DNA from: an uncultured Clostridia bacterium
Lineage (GTDB): Bacteria > Bacillota > Clostridia > Oscillospirales > Oscillospiraceae
Assembly: GCA_946184215.1 (NCBI GenBank)
Contig: CAMHER010000067.1
Coordinates: forward strand, 1-8,972
Direction: 5' to 3'
Length of the DNA stretch: 8,972 nt
Part shown: one piece after another, positions 1-7,808 of the stretch
How the letters are laid out: every line of letters starts with the position of its first letter
Numbering within the stretch: the first letter of the stretch is position 1
Notes under the pieces: model-generated
Databases searched by the model: none
What the model was told of the DNA's origin: nothing
What the model saw: the letters and a program-made list of their open reading frames with translations, nothing else
Position numbers and translations under genes: made by a program

Positions 1-444
1 TTCGTCATGGGCATGGCCTCGGCGATCTGCTGGCTCATCGACACCTATATCCTTGTCCCGCTTGGGCTGGCTTTTCTTGAAACGCTTGCGTTCATTCTGA
101 TTATTGCCGCGCTTGTCCAGTTAGTCGAGATGTTCCTGAAAAAATCCGTTCCCGCGCTGTACAGCGCACTGGGCATTTATCTGCCGCTGATCACCACCAA
201 CTGCGCGGTTCTCGGCGTTGTCCTGCTCAACGTACAGAACCATTACAACTTTATCGAGTCTGTCGTTTACGGCATCACCGGCGGCATCGGCTTCCTGCTT
301 GCGATCGTGCTGTTTGCCTCCGTGCGGGAGCGCGTCCAGTTTGCCGAGTATCCCGAATGTTTCGAGGGATTCCCGATCTGCCTTGTCTCCGCTGCTCTTG
401 TGGCGCTTGCGTTCATGGGATTCAGCGGCATGCAGATCTTCTGA
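1..444 (+). CDS. rnfA: Rnf complex subunit RnfA, 5'-truncated by the window edge
   Basis: Integral membrane subunit of the Rnf complex, which couples ferredoxin:NAD+ electron transfer to Na+ or H+ transport across the cytoplasmic membrane. The reading frame is open from base 1 (Phe-Val-Met...), so the gene begins upstream. The 147 codons seen, against about 190 in the family, mean roughly 45 N-terminal residues are missing. What remains is several hydrophobic helices with the family hallmark GIYLPLITTNCAVLGV at about bases 172-222. Its Cys lies in the position that, in known Rnf/Nqr structures, helps hold an intramembrane iron-sulfur centre between RnfA and RnfE. The stop (442-444) is 17 nt before rnfB, fitting the clostridial rnfCDGEAB order. 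RnfE is a homologue, but gene order and the motif favour RnfA. Confidence 0.93.
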   Translation, partial: FVMGMASAICWLIDTYILVPLGLAFLETLAFILIIAALVQLVEMFLKKSVPALYSALGIYLPLITTNCAVLGVVLLNVQNHYNFIESVVYGITGGIGFLLAIVLFASVRERVQFAEYPECFEGFPICLVSAALVALAFMGFSGMQIF

Positions 445-461
445 GAGAAGGAGGAACGTTT

Positions 462-1265
462 ATGAATACCATTCTTCTTTCTGTTGTTGTTCTCGGCGTG
501 ATGGGTGCCATCCTCGGGGCTCTGCTTGCCATTGCTTCCAGGGTGTTCCATGTTGAGGTCGACCCGAAGCAGGCCGCGGTCAGAGAGTGCCTGGCCGGCG
601 CCAATTGCGGCGGCTGCGGTTATCCCGGCTGCGACGGCTATGCCGCTGCGGTGGCAGCGGGCAAAGCGCCGACCAACAAGTGCGTGGCCGGCGGCGCGGA
701 AACGGCCGCCAAGGTCGCTGAGATCATGGGGGTTTCCGCCAGCGCAGAGGAACGCAGGATCGCTTTTGTTCCGTGCTCCGGCTGCGAGGGTCATGCCGAA
801 AAACGCTTCAACTACACCGGCCCGCAGGACTGCCGCGCGGCCATGATCTTCGGCGGCAAGAGCAACAAGACCTGCACCTTTGCGTGCATCGGCCTTGGCA
901 ACTGCACAAGAGCCTGCAAGTTTGACGCGATCCACATTGTCGAGGGGATCGCCCTGGTTGACCGTTCAAAATGCGTTGGCTGCGGAGCCTGCGCCGATGC
1001 CTGCCCGAAGAGCATCATCAAGCTTCTGCCCGCTTCCCAGCGCGTGGAGACAGGCTGCTCGAACAAGGACAAGGGCGCAATGGTCATGAAGATCTGCGAC
1101 TTTGGCTGCATCGGCTGCATGAAGTGCCAGCGCGAATGCCCGGCTGACGCGATCAAGGTCATCGACAACCTTGCCGTCGTGGACAACGACAAATGCGTCA
1201 AATGCGGCCACTGTGCGGATGTTTGTCCGAGACAGGTCATCCGCTGGTTCGAAAAAGCTGAATAA
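462..1265 (+). CDS. rnfB: Rnf complex iron-sulfur subunit RnfB
   Basis: Electron-input subunit of Rnf, thought to take electrons from reduced ferredoxin and pass them along the complex at the cytoplasmic face. It has 267 residues. One N-terminal membrane anchor (about 4-25) is followed by the Fe-S domain motif Cys49-X2-Cys52-X4-Cys57-X16-Cys74. Ferredoxin-type Cys sets follow at 138/142/148/152 with 171/174/177/181, and at 216/219/222/226 with 245/248/251/255. Further Cys lie at 105, 108 and 124. There are 26 Cys in all, so five or six [4Fe-4S] clusters are plausible, as in other anaerobe RnfB proteins. The ATG at 462 is chosen because AGGAGG (449-454) lies just upstream and the membrane anchor begins right after it. 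The open frame runs further upstream to 357, but that stretch overlaps rnfA and lacks RnfB character. It is the last gene of the rnf operon; a terminator follows. Confidence 0.96.
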   Translation: MNTILLSVVVLGVMGAILGALLAIASRVFHVEVDPKQAAVRECLAGANCGGCGYPGCDGYAAAVAAGKAPTNKCVAGGAETAAKVAEIMGVSASAEERRIAFVPCSGCEGHAEKRFNYTGPQDCRAAMIFGGKSNKTCTFACIGLGNCTRACKFDAIHIVEGIALVDRSKCVGCGACADACPKSIIKLLPASQRVETGCSNKDKGAMVMKICDFGCIGCMKCQRECPADAIKVIDNLAVVDNDKCVKCGHCADVCPRQVIRWFEKAE

Positions 1266-1280
1266 GCAACGATTCTTTTC

Positions 1281-1311
1281 AAACCGGTCTGCTTTGCAGG
1301 CCGGTTTTTTT
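1281..1311 (+). terminator. Intrinsic terminator of the rnf operon
   Basis: A 12-bp stem (1281-1292 with 1296-1307, one T-G wobble) with a TTT loop is followed by a run of T to 1311. It begins 16 nt after the rnfB stop, a textbook Rho-independent terminator. Confidence 0.93.
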
Positions 1312-1336
1312 ATGTCAAAACGGAAATGCTAATGAC

Positions 1337-1342
1337 GGGAGG
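1337..1342 (+). promoter_or_regulatory. Ribosome binding site deciding the tepA TTG start
   Basis: GGGAGG lies 9 nt before the TTG at 1352. There is no in-frame ATG upstream, and the first downstream Met is residue 71, inside the conserved core. This site therefore fixes TTG as the start. Confidence 0.75.
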
Positions 1343-1351
1343 CGAACAACA

Positions 1352-2002
1352 TTGGACGAGGAAAAGCTGCAGGAGGAAATAAAAGAACTTGGCGCTTCAC
1401 GCGCAGGCGGCATCCATTGCCTGACAATTGTGGGGCAGATCGAGGGACACCAGACACTGGGAGACGATGTAAAGGCAACGAAGTATGAGCATGTACTGCC
1501 GCTTCTTGCTGCCATCGAGGAGACCGAGGAGATCGGCGGCCTTCTGATCCTGCTCAATACCATGGGCGGAGATGTGGAGGCCGGGCTTGCCATCGCAGAG
1601 CTGATTGCCGGGATGAAAAAGCCAACCTGCTCTCTTGTCCTTGGCGGAGGACATTCCATCGGCGTTCCGCTGGCCGTAGCCGCGGGGCGAAGTTTCATCG
1701 CACCCACGGCCGCCATGACGATCCACCCCGTGCGCCTTAACGGCGTTGTAATCGGCGTACCGCAGACGTACAACTATTTTGCCAGGATACAGGACAGAAT
1801 CGTTCGTTTCGTCACGACGCACTCGCGCTGCCCGCGGGAGGAGTATCTGCGTCTGATGACAAATACCGATGAACTGGCCAACGATATCGGAAGCGTGATT
1901 TACGGGGCGGAAGCTGTGGAAAACGGACTGATTGATTCGCTGGGCACACTTTCGGACGCGCTGGATTATCTCCATTCCGAAATGGACGGGAAGGCAGATT
2001 GA
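1352..2002 (+). CDS. tepA: ClpP-fold serine protease, TepA (translocation-enhancing protein) family
   Basis: A 216-residue member of the ClpP/crotonase superfamily, related to Bacillus subtilis TepA (YmfB), which has been linked to preprotein translocation. It is probably a cytoplasmic peptidase; substrates are unknown. Visible ClpP features are the Gly-Gly oxyanion turn (NTMGGD, 69-74), the nucleophile context GGGHSIGVPLA with Ser102, and the catalytic His in MTIHP (His125). Near the C-terminus AEAVENGLID matches the ClpP AVEYGLVD region. The third triad member cannot be placed surely, because the simple alignment puts Gly where ClpP has its Asp; a nearby Asp in ELANDIG is the likely substitute. 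The start is TTG. TepA beside an ftsK/spoIIIE gene is also seen in Bacillus, which supports TepA rather than true ClpP or SppA. It follows the rnf terminator closely, with no obvious promoter of its own. Confidence 0.88.
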   Translation: MDEEKLQEEIKELGASRAGGIHCLTIVGQIEGHQTLGDDVKATKYEHVLPLLAAIEETEEIGGLLILLNTMGGDVEAGLAIAELIAGMKKPTCSLVLGGGHSIGVPLAVAAGRSFIAPTAAMTIHPVRLNGVVIGVPQTYNYFARIQDRIVRFVTTHSRCPREEYLRLMTNTDELANDIGSVIYGAEAVENGLIDSLGTLSDALDYLHSEMDGKAD

Positions 2003-2028
2003 AGGTTTACGTAATGCTTCAAAAGAAC

Positions 2029-2057
2029 TTGTTTTATGACAAATCCTGTGTTAAACT
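2029..2057 (+). promoter_or_regulatory. Candidate sigma-A promoter for uppP-ftsK
   Basis: TTGTTT (2029-2034), a 17-bp spacer and TAAACT (2052-2057) preceded by TGT (2049-2051) make a plausible extended -10 promoter. It sits in the AT-rich 88-nt gap between tepA and uppP, and transcription would start about 25 nt before the uppP ATG. It is called from consensus only. Confidence 0.5.
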
Positions 2058-2090
2058 ATATTAGTTAGAAAAAACTTGGGGGCTATCAGG

Positions 2091-2924
2091 ATGTCACTTC
2101 TCAATGCGATGATCCTTGGTTTGATCCAGGGGATTGCCGAGTTTCTGCCGATCTCCTCTTCGGGACACTTGTCGATTCTCAACAACCTGTTTCACATGAC
2201 GACGACCGAGAACGGCCATATGTTTTTCGATGTTCTGCTCCATCTCGGAACGCTTTTTTCCGTGTGTGTGGTGTACTGGCAGGATATCGTGCAGATGTTC
2301 TATGAGGTCCTGGGCTTTTTGCACGCCGGCCCGCTCGCGGGTGAGCGCCGGGCGCATTATCCGGCGGCCAGGCTTTTTCTGATGATCGTTCTCGGAACAC
2401 TTCCACTGTTCCTGATTTTGCCGATAAACGACATGATGGAAGGGCTATATTATAAAAGCGTGTTCATCGCCGTGATGCTTGTTCTGACGGGCTGCATCCT
2501 GTACATATCTGACAAAATGCAGCAGGGAAAGAAAACCGAGAAAAACATGAGCATGCTCGACGCAATCATCATCGGCCTCTGCCAGGCTGCGGCGACGATT
2601 CCGGGCCTCTCCCGTTCCGGAACGACCATTACAGCTGGCCTTGCAACAGGGCTGCGTCGCGATTTTGCCGTCAAATACTCCTTCCTGCTCTCGCTTCCCG
2701 CCGTACTGGGGGCGAATATCCTGGCCTTTGCCAAAGCGATCCGCACGGGGGTCGACTGGTCCTGTCTGCCGGCCTACCTTGTCGGCACGGTCGTTGCGAT
2801 CCTCTCCGGTATTGCGTCGATCAGTCTGCTCAAGCATATCGCTGCCAAAGGAAAATTTGGCGGATTTGCTTATTACTGCTGGGTCGTAGGCGTGCTCAGC
2901 ATCATTCTCACCGTTATTTTCTGA
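2091..2924 (+). CDS. uppP: Undecaprenyl-diphosphatase, BacA/UppP family
   Basis: Membrane enzyme that removes a phosphate from undecaprenyl pyrophosphate, recycling the lipid carrier for peptidoglycan and other envelope polymers; extra copies give bacitracin resistance in other species. It has 277 residues, normal for the family, with multiple hydrophobic helices. Both hallmark motifs are present: QGIAEFLPISSSGHL (13-27), with Gln13 and Glu17 of the (E/Q)XXXE signature, and PGLSRSGTT (171-179), with the essential Arg175. The ATG at 2091 is preferred over an in-frame TTG at 2076 because GGGGGC (2078-2083) gives it a normally spaced ribosome binding site and the protein then starts like its homologues. 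ftsK begins 35 nt downstream with no terminator between, so the two are likely cotranscribed. Confidence 0.96.
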   Translation: MSLLNAMILGLIQGIAEFLPISSSGHLSILNNLFHMTTTENGHMFFDVLLHLGTLFSVCVVYWQDIVQMFYEVLGFLHAGPLAGERRAHYPAARLFLMIVLGTLPLFLILPINDMMEGLYYKSVFIAVMLVLTGCILYISDKMQQGKKTEKNMSMLDAIIIGLCQAAATIPGLSRSGTTITAGLATGLRRDFAVKYSFLLSLPAVLGANILAFAKAIRTGVDWSCLPAYLVGTVVAILSGIASISLLKHIAAKGKFGGFAYYCWVVGVLSIILTVIF

Positions 2925-2959
2925 GGAAAAAACGGACAGCAATATGAAAGGAATCATTC

Positions 2960-5617
2960 ATGGCTAACAGCAGCAAGGGCGCGAAAAAGAAAACCGCCGC
3001 GCCCAAAACCAAGAAAACCAACAGCCGTACAAAGGAAACGCCCCAAAATGAACCCGTACGTCCGCTGCGCCGGGAGATCGGCGGCATCTTTTCGCTCTTC
3101 CTTGCGGCGATCGTGATCGTGAGTTTTTTTGACGAGGGCGGATTTTTCCACGTTGTAACGCTTGCCGTTAAGGGCCTTCTCGGAAAATGGGGCTATTTTG
3201 TAGCACCTGTTTGCCTGGTCCTTGCGGGGTTTATCCTGCTTCTTCACCGTGGACGGCCTGTTAAATTCCGGGTGTTTTCCGCGCTGATCCTGCCGGTTTT
3301 GCTTTCCAATATGATTAATCTCTGGCAATATCACCCCGCAAAAGGGCTGGGCTTTCCAGATATGCTGATCGATCTGTGGGAGCAGGGGATCGACGGAACC
3401 AGCGGCGGCGTGATCGGGGGACTTCCCGCGCAACTGATGCAGATGTGGCTCCACCAGGCGCTTCCGTTTCTGATTTTTCTGATCCTGTTTGTATTTTTCC
3501 TGATCAAGGCTGTCAACTTCAGTGTTTCGGATGCCTATGATCGTGTGAAGGAACGCGTCAATATCCCCTATGATCCGGCAGATTATGAGGAGAATGAACC
3601 GGTCGTCAACGAAAAGATCGTGCGGGAGAGACGCACAGGAAGACCGCAGCGCGTGAATGAGCCGGCCATCGCGACTTCCCCTGCGCCGAAGAGACATACA
3701 TACAGCCCCGATATTCCGATCGGGGAGGAGGGCGAGGCCCTGACGGTCGGCCAGCTGGACGACATTCCCGATCAGAGCTTTTCCGGCAAGGGAACTTCGC
3801 GCGCACGCGTGCGCCGCAAGAGTACGTCAGAGATCATACCGGAGCCGGCTGAGACAGAAGAAAGCATCCGTACAGACAAGCTGTCCGGGCGAGATATCGG
3901 AGACGGCTGGAAGGAATATAAAGCCGGCCGCAAGGGAGCGGAGCCGCTCAAGGTCAGGCCCACCGTCCCCGTTGCCGCGGAGATCTCTGACCCGCCCAAG
4001 GCTGAAAAAATTAAAAAAGAGGACGTTGAAAAGGAGACGGAGCTGTTTGCCCAGGCCATTAAGGCCGATACGGACGCCGCGGACGAATATGTTTTCCCGC
4101 CGCTTGACCTTCTCAACATGGGCTCCTCCGCGACCGGTGATGCCCGTGACGAAATCGCCCTTAACAGAGACAGGCTTGAAAACGCGATCCGCAGCTTTGG
4201 CATCAATGCCTCTGTCGTCGGCGTCGTACGCGGTCCGACGGTCACACGCTATGATTTCGAACTGGAGCAGGGGGTCAAGTTGGCCCGCGTCACCAACCTT
4301 GCGGGCGATCTGGCACTGGCGCTCGGCGTTATCAATGTGCGTATCGCACCGATCCCCGAAAAGATCTCAACAGTCGGCATTGAGGTGCCGAACAAGATCG
4401 TCAGCACGGTCTATCTGCGCTCCATTCTGGAGTCTTCCCGCTTCCAGACGGCAAAATCGCGTCTGTCCTTTGCCGTCGGCAAGGATATAGGCGGCGAGTG
4501 CATCGTGGGCAATATCGCAAAGCTGCCGCACATGCTGATTGCGGGAACCACCGGTTCCGGCAAATCTGTCTGCATGAACTCGCTGATCCTCAGTCTCCTG
4601 TACAAGGCCAGGCCGGACGAGGTTAAATTTATCATGATCGACCCGAAGATGGTCGAACTTGGTATTTACAGCGGCATCCCGCATATGCTTACCCCGGTCG
4701 TGACCGAGCCCAAAAAGGCTGCCGGAGCTCTCCAGTGGGCGGTTGTGGAGATGCTCAAGCGCTATCGTCTCTTTTCTGAAGCGGGCGTACGCGAGATCGA
4801 AGGCTATAACAAGCACTGTGAGCTGACGGGCGAGCCTAAGCTTGCCCAGGTCGTTGTGGTGATCGACGAGTTGGCTGATCTGATGATGATCGCCGCCAAA
4901 GAGGTGGAAGAGAGCATTTGCCGTGTTGCCCAGATGGGCCGCGCCGCGGGTATGCATCTGATTGTTGCCACACAGCGCCCCTCTGCCGATGTGATCACGG
5001 GTCTTATGAAAGCAAATATTCCTTCCCGCATTGCTTTTGCGGTCTCCAGCGCGATGGAAAGCCGGATCATCATGGACCAGAGCGGCGCCGAAAAGCTGAT
5101 CGGCATGGGCGATATGCTCTACTCTCCGCTGGGGTCCGGTAAACCGACACGTGTTCAGGGCGCGTTCGTTTCTGACGAGGAGCGTGAGCGCGTGATCGAT
5201 TTCATCAAGGAGAACAATCCCACGGCGAAGCCCGAAAATAACCAGGAGATCGGCGAGTATATGACCCGCGCCGAACAGAGCAAGGACGGCGGAAAGGACA
5301 AGGATAAGGAAGCCGAAGCATCCTCTGCCGCCGGAGAATTTGACGAAATGCTCCCGCAGGCGGTGGAAGCGATCCTGGAGACAAAGCAGTGCTCCGTATC
5401 CATGCTCCAGCGCCGCGTCAAGCTGGGATATTCCAGAGCAGCGCGTATTGTTGATCAGATGGAGGAATTGGGGATCGTCGGACCCTACGAGGGCGCCAAG
5501 CCGCGCAGCGTTCTGGTCGACCGGGAAGGCTGGCATGAGATCCAGGTACAGCTTGGCCTTGCCTCGGACAGCGATTTAGCCCTGGCTGCCGAAATGAACG
5601 AGGAAAACGAAGAATAA
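2960..5617 (+). CDS. ftsK: DNA translocase FtsK/SpoIIIE
   Basis: Septum-anchored, ATP-driven double-stranded DNA pump that clears chromosome from the closing septum, and in spore formers moves it into the forespore. It has 885 residues. A Lys-rich N-terminus is followed by about four membrane segments (roughly 40-57, 78-95, 104-121, 167-183). A charged, Pro-containing linker runs to about 376 and the alpha/beta motor begins near Tyr377. Walker A is GTTGSGKS (529-536, Lys535) and Walker B VVVVIDE (Asp636, Glu637); ATQRPSADVITG from 670 is typical of the family. The C-terminal winged-helix gamma domain (about 794-861) carries LQRRVKLGYSRAARIVDQME and reads polar DNA motifs in known members. The start has GAAAGGA upstream. 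Sequence alone does not separate a vegetative FtsK/SftA role from sporulation SpoIIIE, but the membrane segments exclude the soluble SftA type. Confidence 0.97.
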   Translation: MANSSKGAKKKTAAPKTKKTNSRTKETPQNEPVRPLRREIGGIFSLFLAAIVIVSFFDEGGFFHVVTLAVKGLLGKWGYFVAPVCLVLAGFILLLHRGRPVKFRVFSALILPVLLSNMINLWQYHPAKGLGFPDMLIDLWEQGIDGTSGGVIGGLPAQLMQMWLHQALPFLIFLILFVFFLIKAVNFSVSDAYDRVKERVNIPYDPADYEENEPVVNEKIVRERRTGRPQRVNEPAIATSPAPKRHTYSPDIPIGEEGEALTVGQLDDIPDQSFSGKGTSRARVRRKSTSEIIPEPAETEESIRTDKLSGRDIGDGWKEYKAGRKGAEPLKVRPTVPVAAEISDPPKAEKIKKEDVEKETELFAQAIKADTDAADEYVFPPLDLLNMGSSATGDARDEIALNRDRLENAIRSFGINASVVGVVRGPTVTRYDFELEQGVKLARVTNLAGDLALALGVINVRIAPIPEKISTVGIEVPNKIVSTVYLRSILESSRFQTAKSRLSFAVGKDIGGECIVGNIAKLPHMLIAGTTGSGKSVCMNSLILSLLYKARPDEVKFIMIDPKMVELGIYSGIPHMLTPVVTEPKKAAGALQWAVVEMLKRYRLFSEAGVREIEGYNKHCELTGEPKLAQVVVVIDELADLMMIAAKEVEESICRVAQMGRAAGMHLIVATQRPSADVITGLMKANIPSRIAFAVSSAMESRIIMDQSGAEKLIGMGDMLYSPLGSGKPTRVQGAFVSDEERERVIDFIKENNPTAKPENNQEIGEYMTRAEQSKDGGKDKDKEAEASSAAGEFDEMLPQAVEAILETKQCSVSMLQRRVKLGYSRAARIVDQMEELGIVGPYEGAKPRSVLVDREGWHEIQVQLGLASDSDLALAAEMNEENEE

Positions 5618-5618
5618 C

Positions 5619-5647
5619 AAAAAGGGCGTCGATCAGCGCCCTTTTTT
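5619..5647 (+). terminator. Intrinsic terminator after ftsK
   Basis: A 9-bp stem, AAAAGGGCG (5620-5628) with CGCCCTTTT (5637-5645), encloses an 8-nt loop and ends in six T. It starts two bases after the ftsK stop codon and ends only 21 nt before the mrnC ATG. Confidence 0.88.
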
Positions 5648-5668
5648 CGTGGAAAAAGAGAGAATAAC

Positions 5669-6073
5669 ATGGACTATTTCAAGCCTGACATGACACAAGC
5701 GCAGATCAATCAAATCAGCATGCTCGGCCTTGCCCACATCGGAGACGGCGTCTATGAGCTGATGACACGCGCCGCTCTCTGCGAGGAGGGCCATACTGCC
5801 GTAGCTGAGCTGCATCAGCTTGCCACCCGGCGCGTAAACGCCCCGGCCCAGGCGGCGGCAGTTGAAAAGCTGCTGCCCGCCCTTACCGAGGAGGAGGTTG
5901 CAATCTATCGCCGCGGCAGAAACGCGCATGTCAATTCCGTGCCGCGCGCCGCCAACATCGGGCAGTATCATGCTGCAACCGGCCTTGAGGCGCTGTTCGG
6001 ATGGCTGTATCTGCAGGGAAAGTGTGAGCGCCTCAACGAGCTTTTCCGGCTGATCCAATCGCAGGACAAGTGA
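5669..6073 (+). CDS. mrnC: Mini-ribonuclease III (23S rRNA maturation)
   Basis: RNase III-like enzyme lacking the double-stranded RNA-binding domain; in B. subtilis it trims the 5' and 3' ends of 23S rRNA precursor as a homodimer. Its 134 residues match the usual length. Family motifs are LAHIGDGVYELM (21-32) with metal-binding Asp26, the YRRGRNA stretch (80-86), and ATGLEALFGWLYL (103-115) with catalytic Glu107. The gene follows the ftsK terminator by only 21 nt and has a weak purine-rich ribosome binding site (about 5655-5662). rqcH starts 16 nt after its stop, so the two form a transcription unit joining rRNA processing with ribosome rescue. No frameshift or missing key residue is seen. 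Confidence 0.95.
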   Translation: MDYFKPDMTQAQINQISMLGLAHIGDGVYELMTRAALCEEGHTAVAELHQLATRRVNAPAQAAAVEKLLPALTEEEVAIYRRGRNAHVNSVPRAANIGQYHAATGLEALFGWLYLQGKCERLNELFRLIQSQDK

Positions 6074-6089
6074 AAGGAGAGGGCATAAC

Positions 6090-7808
6090 ATGCCGCTGGA
6101 TGCCATAACGATATACGCCCTCTCTCTCGAACTGAAGGAACAGGCTGAGGGAGCAAAAATCGACCGTGTTCAGCAGCCGGAAAAAGATGTCCTGCTGCTG
6201 AGCTTGCGGACACGGGACGGGAATCAAAAACTGCTTATCAGCGCATCGGCCGCCGGGGCGCGTGTCCACTTTACGGAGGAAAAACTGGAAAACCCTGCCG
6301 AGGCGCCGATGTTCTGCATGCTGCTGCGTAAACACCTGGTCGGAGCACGTATCCGGGAGGTGGTCCAGCCGGAAAAGGAACGCCTGCTGCTTTTCCGCCT
6401 GACAGCCCGGGACGAGATGGGCGATGAGAGCGAAAAAACCCTTGCCGTCGAAATGATCGGCAGAAGCGCCAATATTATTCTGATCGGCCCGGACGGCCGA
6501 ATCATCGACTGCCTGCGCCGTATGGAGTACGGCGGCGAGGGGAGAGGCGTTCTGCCGGGGCTGATCTACCGTCTTCCGCCAAAGCAGAATAAAGTATCGT
6601 TCTTTGATTGTGATGAGGCCGCACTCCATGAAAAGCTTCTCGCGATCGACTGGGACGGGGAATGGGATCAAGCGCTGCTCCAAAGCTTCTCCGGCCTTTC
6701 GCCTCTGATCTGCCGGGAACTGGTCTTTCGCAGCCGTGGAGAGAAAGAGCGTCTGGAGGAGAATCTCCTTGCTCTTCGGGAAACGGTTCAGGCGGGGGAG
6801 TTTGTTCCGATCCTTGTCAATGTAGACGGCGCGGCCAGGGATTTCTCCTTTATGAGCATCAACCAATACGGCGAGAGGGCAAATATAGAGCATTTCAAGA
6901 GCTTTTCCCAGCTTCTGGATGCGTTCTACGCCCGCCGCGATCGGATCGAGAGCCGACGCCGCCGCAGTCGGGAATTGATGCGTACGGTCAAGACAGCACA
7001 TGAGCGCATCGAGAGAAAGCTTTCTCTTCAGCGCCAGGAGCTGCGGCAAACCGCTGATCGGGAAGAGGTCCGCCGCGAGGCGGAACTGATCACGGCCAAT
7101 ATTTACCGCATGAAGAAGGGACAGCGGGAACTCGTCTGCGAAAACTATTTTGAAGACAATTGCCCCGAAATCCGCATCGCTCTCGATCCGTTGAAAACGC
7201 CGCAGCAGAACGCAGCAGCACGGTACAAGGATTTTTCCCGCAAAAAAGCGGCGAAGGAGCATCTGACGGTCCTGATCGCCCAGGGTGAGGAGCAATGCGA
7301 CTATTTGTCTGCTGTGCTGGATGAGATCGAACGAGCGGAAACAGAGAGGGATCTGTCCGATATCCGGCGTGAACTTGCGGCAACAGGCTATGTAAAAAAA
7401 GCCAGCAGCAAAAAGCCGGACAGGAACAAGCCACAGGCGCCGCTGCGTTTTTGCTCCACCGACGGCTTTGAGATTCTGGTTGGCAGAAACAATGTTCAAA
7501 ACGACGAACTGACCTTTCGCCTGGCCAGACGGACAGATCTGTGGCTGCATGTGCAGAAGCTGCACGGAAGCCATGTGATCGTGCGGACAGACGGCGTCGA
7601 GCCCCCGCCTCAAACACTGGAGGAAGCTGCCTCTCTTGCGGCATATTACTCGCAGGGGCGCGATGCAGGGACGATACCGGTTGACATAACGCAAGTCCGC
7701 CATCTAAAAAAGCCGTCCGGAGCCATGCCCGGAGCGGTTTTGTATACCGATTATGCAACAGTTTTTGCACAAGCGGAAGAAGCGCTCGTATCGAAAATGA
7801 AAAGATAA
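6090..7808 (+). CDS. rqcH: Ribosome quality control factor RqcH (NFACT / Rqc2 / FbpA family)
   Basis: Binds stalled 50S subunits carrying peptidyl-tRNA and recruits tRNA-Ala to add C-terminal alanine tails that mark the chain for proteolysis (function known from B. subtilis RqcH). Older annotation as a fibronectin-binding protein reflects the same family. It has 572 residues, the full family length. NFACT-N starts with MPLDAITIYAL and contains MIGRSANIILIGPDGRIID (about 123-141). A coiled-coil middle, rich in Arg, Glu and Lys, spans about 282-430. The NFACT-R domain (about 452-545) includes the family stretch DLWLHVQKLHGSHVIV. At the position of the functionally important Asp97-Arg98 pair, this protein has Glu97-Arg98. 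AAAGGAG (6073-6079) overlaps the mrnC stop and precedes the ATG. The stop codon lies inside the terminator stem. Confidence 0.95.
   Translation: MPLDAITIYALSLELKEQAEGAKIDRVQQPEKDVLLLSLRTRDGNQKLLISASAAGARVHFTEEKLENPAEAPMFCMLLRKHLVGARIREVVQPEKERLLLFRLTARDEMGDESEKTLAVEMIGRSANIILIGPDGRIIDCLRRMEYGGEGRGVLPGLIYRLPPKQNKVSFFDCDEAALHEKLLAIDWDGEWDQALLQSFSGLSPLICRELVFRSRGEKERLEENLLALRETVQAGEFVPILVNVDGAARDFSFMSINQYGERANIEHFKSFSQLLDAFYARRDRIESRRRRSRELMRTVKTAHERIERKLSLQRQELRQTADREEVRREAELITANIYRMKKGQRELVCENYFEDNCPEIRIALDPLKTPQQNAAARYKDFSRKKAAKEHLTVLIAQGEEQCDYLSAVLDEIERAETERDLSDIRRELAATGYVKKASSKKPDRNKPQAPLRFCSTDGFEILVGRNNVQNDELTFRLARRTDLWLHVQKLHGSHVIVRTDGVEPPPQTLEEAASLAAYYSQGRDAGTIPVDITQVRHLKKPSGAMPGAVLYTDYATVFAQAEEALVSKMKR

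Noticed and set aside
357..461. Upstream extension of the rnfB frame by 35 codons
   Set aside because: It overlaps rnfA in another frame and would bury the AGGAGG site and membrane anchor start; the ATG at 462 is far better.
1352..2002. tepA read as the true ClpP subunit of a ClpXP/ClpAP protease
   Set aside because: Core spacing and GGGHSIG context differ from ClpP (which has GxAASMG), and the neighbourhood with ftsK fits TepA.
2001..2020. Imperfect inverted repeat right after the tepA stop
   Set aside because: Only four outer pairs and an interrupted core, with no T-run; not a credible terminator.
4367..5536. Antisense open frame of 389 codons opposite the ftsK motor region
   Set aside because: Shadow of a GC-rich codon-biased gene; His/Asp/Arg-rich translation with no family signature.
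6033..7703. Long antisense open frame (556 codons) opposite rqcH and the mrnC end
   Set aside because: It has no recognisable domain, no good ribosome binding site and low-complexity shadow composition. The plus-strand frame is a clear full-length RqcH.
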